From Phylloscopus collybita (taxonomy: Eukaryota > Chordata > Aves > Passeriformes > Phylloscopidae), in the NCBI GenBank assembly GCA_027886175.1, contig JAJNNQ010000027.1, positions 7,702,001-7,766,000 on the forward strand: a stretch of DNA of 64,000 nucleotides, read 5' to 3'. Every line of letters starts with the position of its first letter. The stretch's first letter is position 1. The translations under genes and the position numbers were made by a program. Under the pieces are notes generated by a model, which saw nothing but the letters and a program-made list of their open reading frames with translations, did not search any database and was not told where the DNA came from. Positions 36,839 to 63,632 of the stretch are shown here, in pieces.

Positions 36839-36985
36839 GGGATGCTGGAACACCAATAGCCGCAGCGCTCAGCCTCGAGCCCTCAGGTCCAGCTCGGTCC
36901 CGCAACCGCCCCCGGCCCGGGCGGTGCCGCTTCCCCGCCGCGGCCATGCGGCGGCAGCGGCCTCTCCCGCCATGTAGCCCGGCGG

Positions 36986-37060
36986 CCGCCGGGAGTTGTA
37001 GTCCGCGGGCGAGACGGGTGCTGAGCTGAGACTACGAATGAGGACTACAACTCCCGGCGG
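36986..37060. promoter_or_regulatory. Perfect inverted repeat of two ZNF143/Staf-like sites
   Basis: The left arm 36986-37004 and the right arm 37042-37060 are exact reverse complements over 19 bases, with a 37-base spacer. The core ACTACAACTCCC (plus strand 37044-37055; minus strand 37002-36991) matches the ACTACAANTCCC core of the ZNF143 binding motif. They lie 336-410 bases before the ASXL1 ATG, close to where transcription would be expected to begin. Confidence 0.65.
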
Positions 37061-37365
37061 TCCTTGCGGTTTGTTTTCCTTCAAACCAGCCCCAGGCCCG
37101 CCCCTCCAGCCCCTCCTCTCCGGTCCCTCCGTGTCCCGCCGCGGCCACCGTCGCCGGGCCCCGCCGCCCCGCCCCGCTGCCGGCCCTTTGACCCCGTTGT
37201 TATGCCGGGCCCGAGCCGCCGCCGCCGCCGCCTCCCGTAGCGCCCGGAGTCGCCCCCGCCTCGCGCCCCGCCCGCCGCGCCCGCCGCGCCCATCCCGCCC
37301 CGGTCGCCGCCGCCCGCCTGCCGCCCGCGCGCCCAACGGTCCGCGCCCGCCGCGCCCGCCCGCGC

Positions 37366-37395
37366 GGGAGGAGGAGGAGGAGGAGGAGGAGGAGG
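37366..37395 (+). repeat. (GGA)n repeat abutting the ASXL1 start codon
   Basis: About ten GGA units run directly up to the ATG at 37396. In the mRNA this is a purine-only leader end that could form a G-quadruplex. It also puts A at -3, an acceptable initiation context. Confidence 0.85.
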
Positions 37396-53525
<16,130 letters not shown>

Positions 53526-54705
53526 TAAATTACGGCCATGGGACAGGTTGTATATTCAGTGTGTGTATTTTGATAACGACTGATCCTAACGCCTGTACAC
53601 AAAGTACACAAAGTACTCTCTGTTCATAGTAGAAACGCTGTTACACTTTGTTTTGGTGAGGAACATTGAGCTGCCTTCCCACGGAGATCAACAGTGCGGA
53701 GCCCGTTCCTGCTCACGGGGACACCCAGCTCTGGGTGGGCTCTGCCCCATGGGAGTGATCCTGCTGCTTCCTGCTATGGTGGAAATTCCAGCTGCGCTCT
53801 GGTATTGCGCTGAGGCTGACGCCGGGGGGAAGAGGCCGTTCGCTGTGGCAATCCCTGGACCTTCTGTTGTGGAGGAAATCCTTCCATCCAAAGGAACTGG
53901 AAGATGGTGTTTGCCATTTCAGGGCTGCACAAGGTGAGGCCCTACAGTCTTCCACTCTCCCCTTCTGCCATCTCCATTCCTGGTTTGTGTGGGAAGTGCT
54001 GCTGTGCAGGGAGTGTAAGCAGAGAGCTGCCCTGCAGGGATGGGCCCGTGCGGTCTGTGGATGCTACAGCAGGATGTGGTGCCCGGGGACGTGCTCTGCA
54101 GGCGGCCGTGTACAGCCCACCACCGTGTGTCACACCAAGCCCATGTGGAGGATGCAAGAAGAAGAGGAAAAAAATTTGGGGCAAGTGCCAAGCAAATGCC
54201 TTCTGCCAGCCTGCAGGAAGCTGTGTGGCCAGGGAACTGTTCCTGGCTGAACTGGCCCAGCGGCTGTGCCCTGCCTCCTTTGGCCAACTTCCACAAACTG
54301 CTGTGGAGCACTGGAGGTTCCCGGAGCTCAGTGATAGGGGCAGTGAGCTCTGCACTGCAGCTTTGTGCTGAGGACCTGAAACCCCACAGCAGCTGAGCAC
54401 CTGCGAGCATCGAGCTGTGCATCCGTGTGACCATCACCTAACATTTAAAGCAGTGTTCTTTCCTTTTTTTTTAATTTTCTTTTTTTTTTTATATATTTTC
54501 ATTCTTGGATGTATAAAGTGAATTATTTGGCTCCTGTAAGTATCCTCTCTGCATCTGTTTGATCATATATTTATATGTTGTACACAGTACTGGCCAACTC
54601 TGTAAATGGATGTAATGTACATAGAGCATAACGGGGTCTTTTTTTTTTCCTTGGATTTCCAGGCTCTACAGCAGTATTGCATTAAAGTGGTGTTAGTTAT
54701 TGTCA
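53526..54705 (+). other. ASXL1: ASXL1 3' untranslated region
   Basis: The region follows the TAA. The first 850 bases are GC-rich, giving spurious frames. The last 270 (54,440-54,700) are U-rich and, from memory, closely resemble the mammalian ASXL1 3' end. A Pumilio-type TGTACATA lies at 54616-54623. The probable poly(A) signal is ATTAAA at 54681-54686. A stronger AATAAA at 55452-55457, with a GT-rich downstream stretch, could give a longer form. Confidence 0.65.
54681..54686 (+). terminator. ASXL1: Probable ASXL1 polyadenylation signal (ATTAAA)
   Basis: ATTAAA, the commonest variant hexamer, is followed by 'gtggtgttagttattgtc', a GT-rich downstream element. An alternative AATAAA occurs about 770 bases further on. 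Confidence 0.6.
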
Positions 54706-57505
54706 GAGCCACTGTATTCTGTCTTGCCTGACGTGAGGCTCACCACACTGGGGTCTGGGTTCCGACAGCCTCCCCCTGCCTGTGGTGCCCGGGTGGACTG
54801 TGCTGTGCAGGCTCAAGGATGACCAGGTGGGATTTGCTGAGCTAGGCTCACTCCCCAGTTGCTCATTTAAGCTCTTGCCAGTTGCTGCATCTGAGCTCCC
54901 AGGGCATGGCTGTACCTGCACTGCAGGGAGGTGAATGAACATCCGTGTGCATCCAGAGAGGGAGAGCAAAACTGCAGTTCTCTTCCTCTTTGCAGCAATT
55001 CCTAATCAAGAGTTAATTGCTTCAGTGAGGGGGAGAAGCCACTGGCTTGTTCTAGCAGGCAGTAGCAAGAATTTTAGGGAGTTTATTTTCATTTTTTTCT
55101 TCTCGTCCCTTTTCCAGCTCCATCCTACCTCCCTTCACCATGCACTTTCTTTCAGCCGTGCAAGTTCCTCTTTCAGCCACAATCGTGAGGGGTGGAACAA
55201 GTTCAGTCCCTGAGATGGTTTTATCCTCAGTGCATCCACCAGCCTCATCCCACGAGAATGAGAGCCCGGGCAGGGCTGCGGTGCCGGTGGGGGCCAGCGG
55301 AGGTGTGGAACCTGCTTACCAAAGATGGGGAGCGGAGCAGGGGGCTGGCTCTGCCTCCTGGGGGGCCACTGCAGTGTTCAGCTTGGACTGGTCTGGGGGG
55401 CAGAGCCCTTGGGGGGGGCCTGCTCGTGTCTGTCCCTTGTGCTATTGGAAAAATAAACACTGTAAAATCTGCTTGTGTGGTTTCAGTCCTTTTTCAGAAA
55501 TCCTCCTCCATTCTAAGGCAACGTGGCTTTTCCTTTCGTCCCTTTTAACTGCAGCTGTTCCAGAGCTCTGCTCAAGTCACTAAGGGGAGGGGCTGTGTTG
55601 CTGCTTGGCTTAGTTAAATCTGGTTTTATGCACTTAGTACTGAAGATGGTGCAGCTCCTTCAGAGATGCCGTGTGGCTCTTGGGGTATCAACACCCAGAA
55701 GTCTCTGAGAGCCACAGGGGCGTTGTGGGACACTGGGGGGGCCCCCATAGTCACAGGGGATCCCTGCCCTGCTGGGGTGATGTCTGTGGGCAGCAGCAAC
55801 TGAGACTTCTCCCAGCATCAGGGCAGGTCCCTCATTGGATGAATGGATCTAAAAATGTTTCTCAAGAGCATAAATGTGATACCAATTACAGTTTATTGAA
55901 ACTACTTGAAAACTCACTTTATGGCTGAGTCCTTTCTCTTTTCTGGGCAGTAAGGAAACAACATGAATTACGATGTTACGTGTCTGGGTGGACATTCTGC
56001 TGGCTGAGCAAGGATCTCCTGCCTGGGGCTGTGGGAGTGCTGTGTGCTGACACAATCCCCGACTTCCTGGCATTCCACAGCGCTGCCATTGCAGAACAGC
56101 AGCGATGGCCTCGCATAGGAGCCGGGGCAGCGGCCGGTTCAGCACCAGCATTTGGGGTGAAAAAAGGCTTTTGTGGTTTTTGGTGGTTCATTGTTATTCT
56201 GACTCTGGCAGGCTGTCTGCACACAGAATACCTTGATAATCTAAATAAGCAAGATATGGAGAATGCAAAAAATGAGTAGAGTTGTTACTTAGCTAAGCTT
56301 TAAAACTCAGTATTTAATCCTTCCCTGTTTTATTGGGGTGGGGGATGATGGCATCAGGATTAGCTACCTCTGGAATAGGGGAGCTTGGGGGTTTCAAGAG
56401 TAAAACCCATTAACATCAGAGTTTCACGAAGAGAGAGACACTTTTTTTTTTTTTTTTTCCCCTCTCTCTGTGATATTTGTGTGCCAAGTAACAGATTTTC
56501 TCTCTCCTAGCCCGGCTGCTGTTTGGCTCTGCTTGGCGGGGCCATCTGCAGGCATGGGACGTCCTGAGTCAGTCTGGCCAGGGGGCTGTGGAAAACTCAG
56601 CGGGTGATGCCAACTGATTTGCAGCTGGTGTGGCCCGGCACTGCCTATCCCCGCGGCTTGCAGCCCCTCTCCCGTGCTCCCCTGGAAATCTGGAAGCAAA
56701 GCTCAGCCAGAGGCTCAGTCATAAACCTGACGGTGTCAAGGACACAGGGCCACCGGTGCTGTGCTGCCAGGCATTAATGAATTCTGTGGATGCTCCATTT
56801 GGGATGTGCTGTCCCAGGCGATCACAAGCACAAACATTCAGGTGGGTCCTCCTGGCCTCGCTCCCGGCTGCAGCCGCAGCAAATCCCGGGAAGGGACAGC
56901 CCCACCCGCCTGCCCCGCCGGCATCCCCACACCCCTGGGCAGCTGTACTTCCATGGAAGCTGCAAACCCCTTGGACCCTCTCTGGGTCTCCTGACAATCA
57001 AACCAGGAGATGGTATCTATAGAGCGCTTGAAGAGGAACGGTTATGGATGCAAAGGTTTATTATACTTAGTGAATAAAGCTGATAACGAAAAATCAGTAT
57101 TTTCCATGAGGGAGAACTTTGCACAAACTTCAATGAAAACTTTTTTTTTTCTTTTTTTTTTTTTCTTTTTTTTTTTTCTCACAAAAACCAGACACTTCAC
57201 AAAATTAATTTTGTCAAAATATAAGTTAAGCATAAAACTGGTGCCTTGCCCCCTTTGTGAGTGCTGCCACTGCTCTCTCTGGTACCCACGCTGTCTGTTA
57301 CGGAATGGAAAGCACAGCTTATGTCAAGAGGACTGAGACATATTTTGGTTTGGTTTTGTTTTTTGTTTTTTTTTTTTTTCTTCCTTTTAACACCTAAATT
57401 TAGATCCCGCTCTGGTGACTGATGGCACCGACCTCTCGCACAGGGCCCAGGGCGAGGGGCAGCGCTGGGGCCAGCAGCACCCAGCGGGGCTCAACAGTGG
57501 AGGAG
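54706..57505. other. Convergent gap between ASXL1 and NOL4L, rich in homopolymers
   Basis: No gene is supported. T-runs occur at 56442-56458 (T17), 57141-57177 (three T blocks split by single C) and 57366-57379 (T14). Small open frames show no similarity to proteins I know and no splice structure. The alternative ASXL1 poly(A) signal at 55452-55457 lies in this gap. Confidence 0.55.
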
Positions 57506-57528
57506 AAAGCCCTTTTTGTTATACAGTG

Positions 57529-57534
57529 TTTATT
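57529..57534 (-). terminator. NOL4L: Probable NOL4L polyadenylation signal
   Basis: On the minus strand this reads AATAAA, preceded by 'gaatctactt' and followed by an A/T-rich then C/T-rich stretch. It is the last clear minus-strand hexamer before the T-run cluster near 57,370. Another lies at 57057-57062. Confidence 0.5.
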
Positions 57535-58802
57535 AAGTAGATTCAGTCTTATATATGATATACAGATTCAAAAGAAAAAAAAAAAAAAAAAAAGGATTCC
57601 ACATACTTATGAAATCAGTGCATTTAGCAAGTAATACCATGGAGATAACAGCTCGATTAACAGCTCATTGGTCTTTGTTAAGTGAGGGGACAGGGAGTTG
57701 GCCTGTGCTAATCATTCCACAAACAGAACAGAATTAAGTTGCATCACATATATAATAGACACACATTCTAAGAATTAAAATATTAAGCCACATTTACTGG
57801 AAAAATCCACAGTATATAACACAAATAACTCTTATCAAGCTCGTTGAGGAGGAAGTGCTCATCTGCTTAAGAGCCACATGAAGTTGCATAGGTGCCTATC
57901 TTCAAAAATATCATTTCCAAAGGAATCAATTGATTAAGCAATAAAGTGTCACCTTAGAAGCTGGATTAAGTGCCATACGCTTTCAATCTGAGCCCTCGGG
58001 AAAGCACCAGCTTCCCGAAGAGCCTCTTCTGCCTCGTTGGGAGCCTCCCGTGGGACCGCGCTCCCTCCCTCCACCCCAAGCCAGCGGCCGGCTTGGGTGA
58101 GCTCACCCCCTTCCCTAAAATATTCCCAATTCTGCTCAGGAGTGTTTTCCCCCTGCTCCCTCCACTGCTCTCCTACATCAGTTGGACCCTGCGGGCAGCG
58201 CCACCCTCCTGCCTGTGTGGGAGGAGGAGGAGGAGGATGGGGAAGGCAGCAGCACTGCCCAGATCTGGTGCTTCAGAGCTCCGGATCAGCTCCCGATTGG
58301 AATTGCAGCCGATCCGTACAACTACCAAGGGGGAAAAAAAAAATAAAATACAACAGCTTGTGCAAAACCCAAAATTGCTTAAAGGGTGCCTGGGTTTGGT
58401 GGGGTGTCCCTCGCGGCAGGCGCGTGGCGGTGGGTGGGTGAGGCTGTGGCTGGGTTAAGCAGACGAACTGGGTGAGGGGCAGCTTCCTCTTCAACAGCAG
58501 GTCTGGCAGAACACACGGGGTCGGGAGTTCTGTACATGTAAACAGTACACTTTCACTGAGTCCAAAATTAGGAGCAAAAATACAAAGGTTCACATTGGTC
58601 TTAGGTAGATACAGGCGAAGAACTGAGCTGTGCAGCTCTGAAACAACCGAACAAAAGTTTCTAAAGCACCACTAAATTATATAAAAATCAGACCATGGAC
58701 GGATTGTAGTTGGTGTCTGGTGAAATACTATGCTACCTTGTAAAAAGTTTTACAAAAAATTACAAATCAAAAGTATATTAACCCTCTGAGTTCAAAGCAG
58801 CA

Positions 58803-58830
58803 TTTTTTTTTTTTTTTTTTTTTTTTTTTT
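58803..58830 (+). repeat. T28 homopolymer (A28 in the NOL4L transcript)
   Basis: Twenty-eight consecutive T on the plus strand with no interruption. In the minus-strand transcript it is an internal A28. Confidence 0.9.
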
Positions 58831-59326
58831 CATGAACTGGTACTAAATCCGACGGCCGCTCCGGGAGGGAAGTGGCCCTTGGGATCGGGGAGGTACAAGT
58901 TACATCTGCTCACAACCCCGGGAACGCTCTCCCATAGAGAAACAGCATCATGGGAACCGCACGTCCAGGGCAGGATGGGTGTGTTGAAATAAAATTAAAA
59001 TTAAAAAAAAAAAAAAAAAGCTCTTTTTTCGACCAGTGATCAGCTTTTCTTAACCAAACCCAAGACCATCCAGACCATTTGCTAACCCAGCATTCTCCTT
59101 CCACCTCTCAGATATCTGGAAAGCTGGTGTATTCTGCTCCTGCTTGTTCCTTCTTGGTGAGAACCTGGACTAGCAATTCCTGACCCCGTCCTGCCCAGTG
59201 AGAGCGCAGGAATGTGGCTGTGAACAGTCCTGGAGCACAGGGAGCCACGGTGGAGCACGGAGCAGCAGCAGAGCACGGAGATGTCTGTGAAGCTCATGCC
59301 AAAGGAACCAGAATGCTGTGGCTCAC

Positions 59327-59354
59327 AAAAAAAAAAAAAAAAAAAAAAAAAAAA
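59327..59354 (+). repeat. A28 homopolymer (U28 in the NOL4L transcript)
   Basis: Twenty-eight consecutive A on the plus strand, followed by a further 45 bases of mostly A and G. In the transcript this is a U28 lying about 500 nt before the A28 tract. Confidence 0.9.
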
Positions 59355-62078
59355 GGAGAGAGAAATTAAAAAAAAGGAAAAAAAAAAGAAAAGAAAAAAG
59401 ATCCCTGACAGAAATTTGGAGTCAATCCTGTTTGTTTCACAACTTGTCCCAGATGTGGCTGTCATCAGGGCTTTGGGAATCTGAGTCTGTACCATTCAGT
59501 TGCAGGTTATGAACATCAGGTGCTGGGACACGGTGGTGTTGGGCACCCTCCATGACGTGGCCTCGGTGTCCTCTACAGCAGTTTGACCACGTGTGAGAGC
59601 TCCTGAACTTCCACATATGCCGAGACAGGTTCAGAGGTGATCAGGAATGACTTGGATAAATAAAACTTAACCCAACTGTGGCTGTTGGTGGTCTGTCCAT
59701 GTGCCCCTGGGTTACCTCTGTTTCAGTACAAACTGGTGGCAAACTTATGGCTAAAGGTTCCGCTGCCTCTGCCGAGGAGGGAGGCACCGGCGTGGGTGGG
59801 AGACCACGGAGAGGGAGAATCCCAGGACAGCGATTGTCTCTGCCTCTCCTGCCTGAACGGTAAGACTTTCACAAATGGCTGCGGTTACAGATTTTGTCAA
59901 AGGTTTGTTACTTCATGGTATTCACACAAAAATAAATATTTACATAAATTCCAAGTATGGGAGGATGCAGTGGACAAACCAAGCAGGCTTGTGAAGTGCT
60001 GGGGAAAGCGTTAAGTCTGAGCCCTGCCTGGGGGCTGGCCTCCCCGGGGCTCCCTCCCCACGCTCCGCTGCTGCGGGGCAGGAAGGGATGGGTGTGGCCA
60101 CGATGCTCCCGGTTCCAGCATCTGCTCAGGCGTAAGAGCCACCATCACCTCGTCTCTGCACCGACCCCTCAGCTGCACCCCGTGGTGAGGGGCTGGGTCC
60201 CTTTTCTCCAAATGCTACGGAAAGTTTAAGGTTTGGGGAAAACAGTCAATGCAACGGTTGATCCCTTCTGCTGTGGGGCCAGGCACACCTGGCCTCAGGA
60301 GCCAGCAGCTTTTTCTGTTCTGAGACTACGAGCAGGGTAAAATTTTGCTTCTTTTCCAGTGTGTGGAGCATCATGGGGTACAAAGGGTACAGGGGAACTG
60401 CCCGGGCCCGCTCCTGGCCAGACCAGCGGCTGCTCAAGCCTGTGCCACCAGCGTTGGCCCCTGAAGCAGCAGCCCCCGGCCGCTGGCTCTGAGTGGCCAA
60501 AACAGAAGATAAAAACTGGCCCCAAACCAAGAAAGTTTCTACCTACAAAACAGCTTTACACTTATCGAATTTCTATCTCATGGTGTAGACTTCAGCCAAG
60601 TGGGGGGGGGGGCTGCGGGGGACAGGGAGCGGCGGGACCCTCGCTGGTCTCTGCACAGCTCCAGAGCACATTGCATTGCTGGGCTGGGCTCAGCACCCCT
60701 GGCCGGAGCGAGGTCCCTGGGTTAGCAGCACTGGCAGTAGGTATTGCACTGAGCAAAACGAAGTGCATCGTTGTGGGGGGGTGGAAACAGGGCAGAATGG
60801 TCATTGGACTACGGTTCTTCCACACTTTGGGAACTGTGGGCTTGTTCCAGGACTGTGAGCAGGGAGGGGGAAGGATCCTGGGCCCCGGAGAGGACTTTGT
60901 CAGTTCTGCTGCTCAATGCTGCCCGTCTCTTCCGCAGAAGCAGGCGGTCACCGCTCCAGCTCACCTCTGGGGTGAGCCCTGGGGCTGCCCTGCCTCACAC
61001 CCCCGCGGGTCCCGGGCGGTTCATCTCCCGGCGCTCCCCCGGGGATGGCTGCGGACGGAGCGGAGCGCGCGGCCGGGCGCAGCAGGGCCCCAGCCGGAGG
61101 TTCCAGCCTCCTCGGCACGATCCCCATGTCTGCAACACTCGCTGCCTCCCAGGACCGGCGCGGCCAGTCCTGGAAGAAGCCCACAATGGAGTGTGAGGTA
61201 GAGTATGGATGGTGACCGCAAGACAGTGTTTCTCAGTATCTCCTTCCTTTCTTCCTTCCTTCTCTTATCTGCAATGACTTTAATGAGTGCGAGATGTCCT
61301 TCCAGCCGGAGGTCTGCTGAGCTTGCCGAGTCTCTGCGGGAGGTTCAGACCCCACTGCTGCTACGGGACCCCTTAGAACAAAGGCCTAAGCAGGACGCTT
61401 GCGCTGCCGTTCAGCTCCCACCTACGCTCACTGAAGGCTGAGCAGCCTCGATGTCAAGGGCTGGATGGCAAACTTGCTCCCTGTGGGACAAGGGTTCACC
61501 AGAGAACCAGGCAGAGCTGCCTGGAAATTAGTAGTGTAGTGATATGGAATGTGTTATTTCACAGGAATAAATTCCTTCTGATCAGACAGACAAAAAAACT
61601 GGCAATCTGTACAAACTCAAAAGAATCCATTTTCAGAAAAATAAATTACTAAGGGGAGAGGAGGGTCCATTTCTCAATAAATATGTGATTCAGCTCACCT
61701 AAGACTTGGAAATTATCCAGGGATGGGAATCTAACATTTGGGTCCACAAAGGTTATTCTAAATACATCTGCAGCCCCAAACCTCCCCAGGCTCCCTTCTG
61801 CCCTTCAAAGTCCCACATCCTTCCAAGCTGCAGGGTTGGCTTCTGGTCGGCCGGAGGCACGGGTGTTGGTACGGCTCCAAAACGTGTCCTTGTGCCTGAA
61901 GTCCCAGGTGCTTGGAGTGTAAAAGAAAACAGGTCTTTTGGATCCCACCTTCTAAAACTACATGTGCCCACCGCGTGGCGGGAGGACGATGGTGGTCCGG
62001 AGCAGGACACCGCCGGGAGCCTCTCTCTAGCAGGTATAAATTGTCTTGTCGACCGAGGAGCGGCGCAGACACGGGGAG

Positions 62079-62278
62079 TCAGTTCTGCTGTAAAATGAGG
62101 TTTTCCAGTTCGTCTGCAGAGCGGAGCAGGAACGCCGCCGATTCCCGGTAGCCGGCGATGAGCTGCCGCACGGCGCTGATCTCCGTGGGGCTCAGCTGGG
62201 CTGCCTGCATGCCCCGGCTGGTGCTGTTGGAGGGGGCTGTGCTGGAGGCCCCGCCTTTCATGCTGAGATCCGTCGGAC
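62079..62278 (-). CDS. NOL4L: NOL4L, nucleolar protein 4-like, last coding exon (partial)
   Basis: A minus-strand acceptor (TTCCTCGGCAG) starts the exon at 62278, and it runs to a TGA at 62081-62079. It encodes 65 complete or nearly complete C-terminal residues, including TDLSMKGG and the ending [17 protein letters not shown]. This ending is shared by NOL4 and NOL4L. Position next to ASXL1, on the opposite strand as in mammals, points to NOL4L. The protein is nuclear and its molecular role is poorly defined; human NOL4L is known as a fusion partner of RUNX1 and PAX5 in leukaemia. All upstream exons are outside the window, to the right. Confidence 0.88.
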
Positions 62279-62464
62279 CTGCCGAGGAAAAGCGAGAGGG
62301 AAGCTCAGGCACGGCAGCCTTTCCCATGCTCATCCTGTTGTGATTCCAGACCTCTGCACCGCTTGGAAGGGCCCCACAGTGCCCAGATAACGTGAGGAGC
62401 CCCTGCTCCCACAGACACCAGAGCAGCCACTCAGTGCCTCTGCAACAGGAACACAGGTTCAGAG

Positions 62465-62890
62465 GAGCCCACAGAGATGCTCAAAAGGCTGGAGCACCTC
62501 TGCTAGGGGGACAGGCTGAGGGAATTGGGGTTGCTCAGCCTGGAGAAGAGAAGGCTCTGGGGAGAGCTTAGAGTTCTTTTCAGTGCCTAAAGTGGCTCCA
62601 AGAGAGCTGCAGAGGCAGCTTTGGACAAGGGCATGGAGTGACAGAACAAGGGGCAACAGTACAGCCACACAGAGGGCAGGTTTAGAAGGGATATTGGGAA
62701 GAAATTCTTCCCTGTGAGATTGGTGAGGCCCTGGCACAGGTTGCCCAGAGAAGCTGTGGCTTGCCACATCCCTGGAAGTGTTGAAAGCCAGGTTGGACAG
62801 GGCTTGGAGCAATCTTCTCAGATGGAAAGTGTCCCTGCCTGTGGCATGGGGTTGCAGTGAAGTCAGCTTTAAGGTCTCAGCCAACATGAC
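62465..62890 (+). mobile_element. CR1-type LINE fragment in the NOL4L intron
   Basis: Typical CR1 blocks are visible: 'ttgctcagcctggagaagag', 'gacagaacaaggggcaacag', 'gatattgggaagaaattctt' and 'ggttgcccagagaagctgtg'. It is plus-oriented, so antisense to NOL4L. It begins about 190 bases upstream, in NOL4L terms, of the last exon acceptor. Confidence 0.9.
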
Positions 62891-63584
62891 AAAAATCCCA
62901 TCCTGCAGCCTGGCCCACAGCTCTGTGAAGAGAGGGTCTGCTGGGAGGTAAGCCAGCTCCTGCTGATGCCCAGGCACCACCAAAATCACCTTCCAGGTTC
63001 TGGTTTTCCCTCTACATAGGGGGAGTAGCATCCCACATGGGCTGTGCTTCCCTGGTTTATCTTGTCAAGTGATCTCAGCCGTTAAAGGCAGGGGAAAAAG
63101 TGGACTTAGCTTCATGTTGGACTAAGTAAGATAGGCAAAACAAAGAAACACACAATCAACTGGAAATGAGAAGAAAAGTGCCAAGAGATGTAATAAGGAT
63201 GTGACAGCAGTCAGGGAGAGGAGGATGGCGAGGCTGCAGCCAGGAGGGAAGGAGAGAAGACATTGAACTAATCCCTGGACTGTGAGCTGAAGTGCTGCAG
63301 GCGGACGGAGCAGTTGGTGGTGATGCTGGAGAAAGGCTTTGGTATGGCTGAGCTCCTGCTGGGTGGCCGGACACAGCCATGGGACACGGAGCAAGGGCTG
63401 GGTGTTGTGGCTGTTTGCAAACCCAGATGGGAGAGTTCAGCCCCAAGTCCACTGGTGATGGTGGCAGGGAGGGGAGCTCATTGCCCCGGCTGGAATGGAA
63501 AGCATTCAAGGAAAGCAATGCTGGAGCTGCGGGAGGAGCAGCACCAGCAGAAGTGTTCCATGCCAAGAGAACCAGAGCTTCAAA

Positions 63585-63632
63585 GTGGGGGAGGAGGAGG
63601 AGAAGGAGGAGGAGGAGAAGGAGGAGGAGGCT
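63585..63632 (+). repeat. GGA/GAA purine microsatellite in the NOL4L intron
   Basis: Around 48 bases of GGA units with interspersed GAA, all purine on the plus strand. It encodes an artefactual Glu-rich or Arg-rich frame depending on phase. Confidence 0.85.

Larger units (their letters stand above)
57510..62078 (-). other. NOL4L: NOL4L 3' untranslated region
   Basis: Read on the minus strand, this runs from the NOL4L stop codon to a good AATAAA at 57534-57529. The length of about 4.6 kb is typical of a vertebrate 3'UTR of this kind. It contains a T28 run (58803-58830, plus strand), an A28 run (59327-59354), an A17 run (about 59003-59019) and an A19 run (57575-57593). An apparent 280-residue plus-strand frame at 60359-61201 looks like a composition effect. 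The end is inferred from the hexamer alone. Confidence 0.55.

Noticed and set aside
60359..61201. 280-residue plus-strand frame antisense to the NOL4L 3'UTR
   Set aside because: GC-rich with several equally long overlapping frames and no recognisable domain.
62459..63031. 190-residue minus-strand frame near the NOL4L exon
   Set aside because: It is the reverse reading of a CR1 fragment and flanking intron, with no NOL4L similarity.
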